Shown: positions 50,283-60,000 of the stretch, in pieces
How the letters are laid out: every line of letters starts with the position of its first letter
Numbering within the stretch: the stretch's first letter is position 1
Assembly: GCF_029227915.1 (NCBI RefSeq)
Contig: NC_079875.1
Location: 13,949,001 to 14,009,000, forward strand
Length of the DNA stretch: 60,000 nt
Source: Hydractinia symbiolongicarpus
Taxonomy: Eukaryota; Cnidaria; Hydrozoa; Anthoathecata; Hydractiniidae
Reading direction: 5' to 3'
Notes under the pieces: generated by a model
Told to the model about the DNA's origin: nothing
Databases searched by the model: none
Seen by the model: the letters and a program-made list of their open reading frames with translations, nothing else
Made by a program: the position numbers and the translations under genes

Positions 50283-53200
50283 CTAACGGTTGGCAGACCA
50301 GTAAGACTGATACGGCACTTTGGAATCTCTCTTCGCCTGATTGGCATTAAACTGCATCTGATGGACTTGATTGCGGTGGGTGGCAGGGTCCACGTGCTGC
50401 TGATGATGGGGGTGACCCATATGGGTGGCTCCAACAGGTTGCTGCAACAAGTAATGACTCATGTTGCTCAAATGTGCTTGGTTGTGCATGTGAATGTTTG
50501 CAGAAGTGGGACTGTTACCAAGAAATCCTTTGCTGTCCTGGGTGTACTAAAGAAGATAAATTTCTTAACATTAATCCTGATGGCATCGTGGACGCACAGT
50601 AAAACAGCACTTTATAGCGAGAGTGTAGGTGTAATAATACCTGTGTCTTAAAGGCAGATTGCTGGGATGGTTGAGGCGTTGCCTGAATTGGACTACTAGT
50701 GGCTAAATAAACAGAAAGTGAAGCTTAAAAGTTAAACTTTTAACCTTAAGTTTTACAACTTAATAAAAACTACTTTGTTTTCTACAAAGAGAATTTCAAA
50801 GCAAATCCCTTTTTGTACGGACTTACCATTGTGCGATACTTTGCCTTGCTGAGACAATCCTGTTTGGTAACTCGCCTTATTAAAATCATGGTTGACAGAG
50901 CCTAAAAACAATCCAACTTAACCTCCTTACGACACTCGATTGATTTACAACTTCAATACAAACTGAGAACGCTCTAATTTTTAACATGACCAAAAGAAAG
51001 AGAGAACCTACTTGAATATTTAGAGCTGTACACACCTTGTTGGGCGTGGCCTTGATATTGAGACGGGTACTGGTTACCGCCAACACCCTTTCCCTGTGGT
51101 ACCTAGAAAAAGGAAAAAATACATGGAGAATACAGGGTAATGCAAGATGAACGTAGATTACAAATTGATTACCAAGTTCATAAAGACTGAGGTACCCGAT
51201 GTCGTTATCAAGAAAAATAATGCAGACAGAATGTTAAATTTTATGTTACATTTGTCCTCTAATATTAGTACTCGATCAAATATCAGAAGTCGACTGAATG
51301 TATAGCTTGGGACTGAAATAGGGGTCCATACCTGGTACATGCCAGATGGTGCAGTAAAAGTTGGGTAAACCCCACCAGTGGGTACAACGCCAGGTTGGTA
51401 TGTATATGTGTAACCAAATGGTATTTGACCAGTAGCATTCAAGTAAGCTGCCTGTTGGTGTGCAGCTGCTGCAGCCACATGATGACTACCTGTAAAGTAA
51501 AATAAACATGCGTAGATGATGAAGATATACTGTCGCTAAATCCAAATATAGAGACGAGTTTGAACGCAAAAAGGATGATAAAAGTTGAATGATTACAAAC
51601 CTTGCTGTAGACTAACAGGGGACGATTCATCCGTACCGCGTGTGAATTTCGGATCTGTACCTAAACATGTAACAAAACAATTCATTTCACTGGTTCCGTA
51701 TACGATTCTAATTACGTTTATCATGTCTTATACACCATAGAAGACACTCGAATGTGCTGTAGCTATACATGTGACAAAACAATTTATCTGGAACCAATTA
51801 TCTGAGGTTTCGCAAGCATGTGTTCTTGTTTAAACATTGCTGAAGGACCTGACAGCATTCGTGCGTTGGGGATCTATTTTTCTCAAAATATTAAGCAAAA
51901 ACTTAAGCGTAATCGACAAAACAGGTTTTGAAATACGATCTACATTTCTCTCCTGCATCCCACAAATTCGTAAAGCCTCTCCAGGTAAGTGTCGATTTTG
52001 CCATAAAATTGAAAAACAAAAAATTACCTTGATACGCCTGCAAGCCCTCTCGTGTCGTATTCACACCAGCAGATGCAGCAGCAGCCGCTTGGAACACAGA
52101 CATATCGTAAGCATACGGAGACTAAACAAGGATGTACACATAACTCCACTGACGACAAGTTTAAATTGCACTTCTAAATCATAGCTTCAGTCTGCTCGTG
52201 TGCACTATATCACATTCACTTCAAGTGGGTTTCCCTATTTTTTCCAATATTTAGCCATGGTGGGTGTTACGGCTGTGCAGATGTTTAGAAAAGCAAGATG
52301 TAAATCCGGCTTCTTCTTTAAATTTGGGTGCGTTATTAGCACATACATTGGGTGAGGGTGAAAAGAGGTGAGGGTGAAGAGAGGGTATGGGGGAGTGAGG
52401 CATGGTGGAGAGAGGTAATTTTCGTGTGCAAATAAAAAAGAATAGATAAAAGATATGAAAAAACATTTTTAAACTCCACGCTTTTAATTAAACATTTTAA
52501 CAAGCGACCGATTAAAAAATATGTGTCCCGAAAACTACCGGGAAAAAAGTAATGGAATCCGATTTATTATTTATTTTTACCACTCCTTGCTAGTGATGCA
52601 ATTGCTAAGAGAAATTTTAGGGAAAATCGAGATGATTATTATTTTAAAAGCAAAATGATGCAATGTCCGATGTCCAATGTATCGAACGATGCGCAGTGAT
52701 TTCACTGATGACAAAAGAATAGGTCTATGTTAAAACTACTTAAAAGGAGAATTAACCTATCCTTCTTCACTTGCTATGAAAAGAGGTAAACAAAACTCAA
52801 AGAATTAACTTTAACAAATTCGTCCATAATTCACACTTTTATACGGTCACTGACTAAAATTGTTAAATTAACGAACCTTCTTCGTTTATTATAGCAAAGA
52901 AGACCACTACTTCATCAAAATTTAAAGACTCTCCTGATGAAATACATCACCTGATTTTTTTAGAAATGAATAAATTTATATCTTTTATTTATTCATATGA
53001 ATTTGAATTTATATAAGGACACTTGTAGCAAATTCTTTAATTTGTTAGAGAAAATCAGGGGGTGTAAGATTGTTAAAAGAATGGGATAAGCAGGTATAAA
53101 TTTTATATTAAAAAACAACAAAAATTGTTACATCTTAAAAACACACGCCTCAGCCGAATACACCTTTCCAAAATTTCATAAATTATTATAATTATGACGT

Positions 53201-56200
53201 CATCCAAAATTTTATAATGGTTCTGTGCTCTTTACATAAGGATATTCAGAAATAATAATAAATTATTATGAAAAAATTGAAGTTTTAAGAGCAATATAAT
53301 AATCTGGTTGGATTTTATTTAGATTTGAAGAAAATAATTATTTTGAATACGAGGCTAATTAGAAAGCTTAGTTATATGAAGGGTTTGACCGTAACTTTTA
53401 GCTTGCAATAAGTCACTTAACGAAAAGAAATATTTACGAAATTAGGTAATTTGTTCTACTTGTTGCTAAGAAACTTAGGGATAAGAACCATTTTTAATAT
53501 TGACCTCTATAATTGAGTTTGGCATAATTGGGAAATTCGGGAAAGGTCTATTGACAATGATTTTTTCCTCGCTAATTAATTTTATCTCATCATTACTTTT
53601 TTCGCAAGAAACATTGACCCCCGGGAAAAGTTATGGTCTAATCATATGAATATCCAATAAGCATGTGATGAACGCATGTAAGGTATTCACCAAACGTGCG
53701 AAATTTAAATGACGTCTGCAATTTTCCCCAAATTTCCGACAGTTTTAAAATTTTACCAAATCAACGAGCAGTTACTAAAAAGGGCAACGAAAAATTGAAA
53801 AGAAGGAAGGACTTGATGTGGAGGACTTGATAAAAGGTGAGTTCATATTTTTTACAACCAGCTGACCCCTTGCCAATAATTTTAGTCCAAAATAGACGCG
53901 TGTTAAAAAAATTCACATTTTAAGTAACAGAACAGAACAAAGACTGGATAATCAATGGCTTTTCTATTATGGCTATTTTCAACTTTAACAAAATATTCGG
54001 CGGAACGAACATCTGAGCATGCGTATTAAAAATGTTTACATCACGTGAACAGAAAATTTTCTTGTCCGTTCCGTTCCGAGCAAAGTTCACGTTTTTCTTG
54101 CGTTGTGTACGGAAACGACGGGCAGAAAATTATTTAGTCAATCGGATTATTTCATTTCGTGGGAATTGCGAAGTGTTTACTTTTTGAATTGAAATATGTG
54201 CAACATTATGAATTACCAGTAGAAAACTTTCTGTTCTGTTCTGTTCTGTTCCTGAAAGGAAAACAGCCTTTACCGCCATTTTCACAGTTCACCACAAATC
54301 ACAGTATTTTATTCACAACAAAAAAACACAGCAAAAAATTTACCTCTGGAAATGACTTAACAAAATAGGGTTTTTCTGTAAAGAATACCCACTTATTCAG
54401 TGTTATATGTAACTCACTCAATACATATTTTGTTTTTCACCATAGTTACAATAAACCTCGCAAAAAAAAGTGAACTAATCAAAAATATAAAAGTCAGATG
54501 AATCAGAGACGAGCAGTGGATGCATAATTAATATAAAAAAAAACCGGACATTCCTGCGTGATTTAAAAAACATCTCGAGCAAGCGAACCATATACTGCGA
54601 ATCATTGCAACAAAGAGCGTCACAGATGATCACTCCGAGGGAGATCAAAGACTTCCTCGAGTCCTTGACTATGGAGAACGATGAAGTGAATTTACCACAG
54701 ATATTCAACAGTCAAAGAAACAACCGACAACAAAATAACAATAGCAATGTAAATAGTAGAAACAACAACAACAACAACAATAACAACAGAAGCAACAACA
54801 ACAGTAATCCAATAAACTCGACCAACCAGAACCAACAAGCAAGCAATCGCCGTAACACCACAAACAATCGAGAACAAACAAATCGAGCTCAAAACATTTC
54901 GCGATCCAATTCGAACGACGAATCGATAAAAATAGAAGACGCCATACGGTCGCGTGTTTACGGGTTATTATTGGCGAAAATCGGAGACGTCTTTCAGGCG
55001 AAATATAGTGATAATTAAACAACAGGCAATCCGTTAAAAACAGAAGCGATGATAAATACGATGAACAATGCTTCGTGTTATGATAAAGACGTAAAAAAAA
55101 TTACAAAAACAACCGGCGACCGAGAACACAACAGTACACTTGTTTATATCATTAAAATCTTGTTTTTAAAATAGTATGTTAAAAAGGCGGTGTTTATGTT
55201 TTGATACGAATCATGTGGCTGGTTCCAAGTACCATGAATACCTCGTAAATATTTGAACAATGCAGACATATTATGCACTGCGATTACACGTCGTCAATAA
55301 TTTAGTATTTTGCACGGCAACAGATCACGTCTAAAACCATCAAAACACGGTTATAAACAATGACTAATTCTGATGCTGAGCAAGCAAAAAAAAAGTTACT
55401 ACGGCGCACACAGCCGCAGGTACCATTATTAAAAAAGAAAACAGCGGGTGCGAACAGAAATGGAATATGACACATTTTGTGGGACAAAAATATCCTATAT
55501 GCTTCATTACATATTTATCAGCAACAAAAGAAAAATCGTAAATAACCTGTATTGATACTTATGTTATAAGAAGAAAAATGACTCTTGCGAAAAGAATTCT
55601 CTCTTAATTGACACACCAGTAGTTCTATCATTTAAGTTTGAAATTTGGTGTATCTACCATTCATCCTTGAATTAAGTGTAGGGGTTAACGTTTACTTTTA
55701 TAAGGAGCTAATCCTGCTGAAGCATGGTCAATAGGTTGTAAAATACTACCCCCCTCCCCTCCAAAAAATATAATAATAATACGCCTACTGTTGCCATAGC
55801 AACACAATTAACATTAGGGATTTTCCTGTTTGATATATTTTTCACTTACAACGAGCTGTCTTTGCATTAGCATTTCTTCATAGTTGTATCCATGTATAGG
55901 TTGGTGCTGGAAAAGAAGATTTCAAAAATACTAACACAAATTTTATTTTCATTTTTTATAAAACTTGATCTACGGTAGGCAGTTTTGCAAATTTTAAGCG
56001 TGCAATACATAGCAACCACAAAAGTAATTATCGGAAAGGGAATTAACCTCTGCAAAAAAGGCTTGCGAACCAAATTTCGTTAAAAAATAAATTCCATGAC
56101 ATTATATTTCTTAATTTCCGTGTTTTTTTCAAGGACGTTTATGTCGAAGACATAAGATAAAACTGCTGCAGTTTAAATTCACATAAATATGTATGTTCCC

Positions 56201-59200
56201 AAGTAAACCAGAAGAGAGAAATCAGCGTACATCGTGTTTTGAAAAAGTAATTACTTTCGCAATAGCGAGTTTTCCGATAATTTTCCCGGCAACTAATATC
56301 AAAAAAATTCGAAAACATAAAAATGAAATAGCTAACGTTGAGTTACCCAGCCTAAAAATCTATTTTGAAGTAAACGTTATCTCAAATTTCCCTTCTTTAA
56401 ATTTTTTATGGTAAATGTAGCCGGGTGGTATATACTCTTACACAAAAAAAAATCAAAAAGAATCTCCTTGCTGCAAAATAGACCTAAGATCGCTCTGCAT
56501 ACTATGATAGAGAAAGGGTTCTAAGACTCCTCTGCATACCATGATAGTACTAGGGGCTTTAAAGAATCTTTAGAGTTTCACAGTAGGTATTTCTTTGACG
56601 AACTTCTTAGCATATTTCACCGTGAAAATTTGATAAAAGAACACGTCTCTTTAAAAATTAACGTTAACTCTTTGACGGAATTACATTTTTTACCTGATAA
56701 GCTGGAATCATGCCAGGTTGGACACCAGGATACATATTCATGGGAGGTACAACACCAGGAGGTGCACCCGTCACTTTATCTAAAAAAGAAGAAGCAATGA
56801 ATGTTTTAATAGCCTGGAACGAAAAATATTCGTTATTAATTTTATCACCACTTGATCTTTTCATCGGAGTGAGGTTTACGTAACAGAAAATTTGATCCCT
56901 TTTGATCTAACAATTGCTTCGAGCAGACTACAAACACTGCAGTTAGAGAACACTTTAGTGGTGGTAATCAAATCCAAACTCTCCTGGTGTGCACCAAAAC
57001 AAAATACTTACTGGAAGAGTTTTGTGCTTTTGCTGTCGTTTGAACTCCAGTCGCAGTTGTTAGACCCAACATTTCATTTGACACTGTTGAATTAGACGCA
57101 TACGACGATTGATGACTTGATGGAGATGACGTCGCAGAATTCCCATGTAGCTTATTCGATAGATAGTTAACATCGTTCTTAGGCGGCTTCGTATTATCCT
57201 TGAGAAAGAATAAGAAATAATGACACCACAATTTTTCTAAACTTCGCTACATTTTGTGCTTCCTTGCTAGCTTATAGGTTATACACACTTTTCCTTGTGT
57301 ATATTTAGAAAATTAAAACAACAGCAAGAATAGAGAAAAAGCCACTCACTCCACTAGAATCATTCAAGCCTGTTCGCGTATCGGAACCGTTTTTCATATC
57401 GGTTAGATCTAGAGACCTTGAGTTGTCACTGGAAGATAACAACGTTTGTTGAGCCAATGATTTCTGTTCCACAAATGCCCTCTGATCAGCCATCATTCTT
57501 TCGCGTTCACGATGCTCGGACAACGCCCTTTGATGATCAGCAAAGTATTGCTTTTCAGCTAACGCCCTTTGCTCAGCCAAGACTTTCTCAGCATTTAAGT
57601 TCTGCTCTCTGTCATCATAAACCTGCTGGTCTGGGAAATTCTGGTGTTCGTTCACACTTGTTCCCAAGCCACCACCACGAGAAAACACATTCAAAGAAGA
57701 TGAGTTAGTCGGAGATGTATGAGACGTTGATGGAGGAAATGGAATAGGTTCAGGCCCCTAAAATAAGAAGTTTGCAAAATTACAAAATAACAAAAAATAA
57801 TTCAGCAATTGAAGCAACTACTTTGTGCATAATTAAGGCGAGTGTAAAGCAAAAAATGTATTTTTTTAAATCGAGTCGATTTAGTTCTGTGGTCGCCAAA
57901 ACTATGAGCCACAAACAAATCCATCACACTGTCTGGGGCAATATATTAGTAACACATCCAGATGATGTTTACAAGAAGTTAGCTGTTTGTCAGTTTGAGA
58001 ACGCGGTGCAAATACTACCTGATTTAGATAATAATATGACAATATAATGGAGCAAAATCTATTTAAAATTAGCCAAAGTAAATCACAAGTAAAGCATCAT
58101 ATAAAATAGTACTGGCCATGATGCAGTAACTCATTCTAAGGAGGAATATAACAAGGTCTTTGTTTATGAGACTATTACAAACACATAGAAAAGAAATCTT
58201 AAAGCTTACCATATGATTTATCCCCCTTCCGGGGGATCCCATATAACGTGGAACTGCCTGCTTTTCTAGAGGTTTAAAACCTGGTGGAGTTTTCGGCATA
58301 TCACTCTTTGAAGTTGACAATGTACTTGTAGGTTCTAGTTTGGCTGGCGATGAAGGAATCACTGGTTGCGATTGTAATCCTTGTGATGATTGAGTTAGTA
58401 AGGGCTCGTTTTCCAAAGAAGCTACGACATGTCTTGAAGATACGTCAGTTAGTTCTGTTCTACTGCTTGTCACTTCAGATGAACTGCTTAAACTAAATTG
58501 AAGAAAAGCACAAAAGTGAATTTCGACAGAAACATTTAACGCCAAGTTTTCATTGTGAAACATTAGAACTTTATTGAAACACCATTAATTTAAAGTATAC
58601 CTAGGCATAACAACAGCTGAGCTGTCATCTACTTTTCTCGGGCTTATTGGTCCACTGCCAAATTCTAGACCAGCAAATTGATCTTTTATGTCATTGACCA
58701 TTTGTGCTGAACGAGGCATGACGACAGGTTGCTTGGGCAGTTGAAAGAACTTATTTTGAGACTTTCGAGGTTTGCTCATTCGTTGCGGCTTTAACTGTTC
58801 CTGTTCCAGCTTATGACTTTCGGTGACTCCCGATATCATTGGCATTGAAGCAACTGTCCGATTGACTGAATCGGAAGCCACAGAACTGGACGGGAGAGGA
58901 AATGCTCGATCATTCAGACTGCTGGTTAACCCACCTTCCTGATGGCTTGATGGGAATTGATTGCTTGCTGCATTCATGTATCGACTTAAATCATTTGTTG
59001 GTTGGTACGAGGTGACTTCGCCAGATGTTGATGAAGTAGGAACTGACCGAATTACTGCCGCATCAACACTAAATACAAAAAGATGTTATTAAGTAATGTT
59101 TTTAAGTCATTTCACTTTCATGAAACCATATGTAAACAATTTTTTAAAAATAATGTTGCAATTTTGAATGTTCTTAGGCAAACAAACGATTTAAAATTGT

Positions 59201-59641
59201 GCATTTTCACCATGGAAAACAAAAGAAAGATAAGGCCGAGGTATAAGTCAAAGAGTGTGGGGTTACAAAGCTCATTTATGCAAGTTGCAAACTAACTAAT
59301 AAATGGAATTTCTAGGCTAGTGATAATAGTAAAGCAGAAAAAAATTGATTTGATTTTTCAAACACTTACTTTTCAGGTAAATATTTTTCCTTGTCATCTT
59401 TGGGAATGCTACTTGGTTCATCCCAACTTGCAGACTCCTTGCCATTCATCTGAGACCAATTTAAATCGTTTGAAAACAGGCTTGTCCCTGTTCCAGCATC
59501 AGGCTAAGCAGGAAAAGTTAATGTGTTGACATATCAATCCTTTTTTCAATTTTTAAAAAAAGAAAAGCATAAATTTTACCTCATCACCCCAGTTACCCTT
59601 GGAGGACCAGTTGGAGTCAGCAACAGCTTCTTCCCCCCAAT
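50283..59641 (-). CDS. UBAP2L: UBAP2/UBAP2L/Lingerer-type protein, C-terminal part (5' end outside window)
   Basis: Fifteen exons in phase (- strand): 59580-59641, 59370-59503, 58601-59068, 58210-58492, 57350-57757, 57012-57198, 56694-56779, 55850-55906, 52028-52121, 51601-51660, 51332-51489, 51012-51102, 50827-50901, 50641-50702 and 50283-50546 (stop). They encode about 828 C-terminal residues. Evidence for the family: Trp/Gly/Asp-rich start (DSNWSSKGNWGDE), the UBAP2-family motif MPRSAQMVNDIKDQFAGLEF preceded by a Lys/Pro-rich basic stretch, and a long Ser/Gln/Tyr-rich tail (YQPGVVPTGGVYPTF, VSHNG, YQSYW end). Family members bind RNA and stress-granule proteins and carry an N-terminal UBA domain, which would lie beyond 60000. 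An unusual stretch in exon 57350-57757 repeats AEQRAL/ADHQRAL/ADQRAF, a short charged helix. Confidence 0.85.
52122..55849. other. Large intron of the UBAP2-like gene
   Basis: 3.7 kb, AT-rich, with the Asn-rich + strand frame at 54494-55018. ACAAGATATAATGGAT-like low complexity and a (TTCTG) repeat (54231-54252) are also present. No transposon ends recognised. Confidence 0.55.
54494..55018 (+). CDS. Asn-rich reading frame, probable nested gene exon, unknown
   Basis: An open frame on the strand opposite to the UBAP2-like gene, inside its 3.7-kb intron (52122-55849). It is open from a stop at 54488; an AG at 54492-54493 could be an acceptor. The sequence looks coding before and after any ATG: SDESETSSGCIINIKKNRTF, then RASQMITPREIKDFLESLTM, an Asn-rich tract (about 54715-54800, poly-AAC/AAT), then SNDESIKIEDAIRSRVYGLL to the stop at 55016-55018. 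The first in-frame ATG is 54626, but the upstream 45 codons look equally coding, so a 5' exon may be missing. No family recognised. A spurious ORF is possible because the poly-Asn codons are AT-rich, but the non-repetitive ends argue against that. Confidence 0.5.
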   Translation, partial: SDESETSSGCIINIKKNRTFLRDLKNISSKRTIYCESLQQRASQMITPREIKDFLESLTMENDEVNLPQIFNSQRNNRQQNNNSNVNSRNNNNNNNNNRSNNNSNPINSTNQNQQASNRRNTTNNREQTNRAQNISRSNSNDESIKIEDAIRSRVYGLLLAKIGDVFQAKYSDN

Positions 59642-60000
59642 CTATATAGAATGTAATATATAAATGTATTCAAATATGTATTATTGTTTAATAATAAAAG
59701 GGATTGTAAAAGACTCCCTTAGACGGCAAACCTATCAATAAGAAAATAGCACCCAAGCAATAAATCGCTTGCCCAAGTTTGCAATAATTTAGACTGGGTG
59801 AATAAAAAAAATAAGTTAAAAAACACATATTTTATTTCAAAATCTTTTTTATCTATTTTAGTTATTTTTTACTGCAAATAATACGAAAGATATCCATGTG
59901 AGATGAATTGATAATGCTCAGTCAGACAAACTTTTTGTGGAATTGGGGAAGCAATTAATGGCTTAGCTAGTTTCTCATTTCTCAGAATTGGACGAGTCTT

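Noticed and set aside
54692-55022. Minus-strand ORFs with Val/Cys-rich repeats
   Set aside because: They are the complement of the poly-Asn codons of the + strand frame.

Overview
This is AT-rich, intron-dense animal nuclear DNA. Introns are GT-AG, one locus holds more than fifty short exons, and TC...CTAG rolling-circle (Helitron-type) repeats and small inverted-repeat elements fill the introns. The gene set and repeat style suggest an early-branching metazoan, most likely a cnidarian (perhaps hydrozoan); the species cannot be fixed from the sequence alone.

About 46 kb (28-46006, + strand) is one laminin alpha-chain gene. I could place 52 exons whose reading phases agree at every junction, giving about 2,867 residues from signal peptide to stop: laminin N-terminal domain, a first laminin-EGF (LE) array, a domain IV-like globule, a second LE array, coiled coil, five LG modules. 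The standout is in the coiled-coil region: two extra globular domains are encoded in phase there, a C2 domain (25092-26059) and a domain I read as ILEI/FAM3-like (27787-28774). I know of no described laminin chain with either. Both would be looped out of, or would split, the trimer-forming rod.

Other genes sit antisense inside laminin introns. Intron 10 carries a galactose-3-O-sulfotransferase-family (GAL3ST) gene (7156-10504, -). Intron 12 carries a tRNA-Gly(UCC). Intron 42 carries a small unknown coiled-coil gene (39682-40920, -) and a tRNA-like SINE head. Intron 35 is 5.8 kb and mostly a head-to-tail array of seven about 0.7-kb Helitron-like units (29855-34771), rich in the palindrome TGACGTCA.

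Downstream, tail to tail with laminin, is a ten-exon leucine-rich-repeat gene resembling LRRC61 (46153-48888, -). After about 1.4 kb comes the 3' part of a UBAP2/UBAP2L/Lingerer-type gene (50283-59641, -; 15 exons in phase, 5' end outside the window). A large intron of that gene holds a + strand reading frame with an Asn-rich tract (54494-55018), probably a further unrecognised gene. Further repeats include a 29-bp minisatellite, several MITE-like elements, a near-perfect 126-bp hairpin and two tandem duplications.
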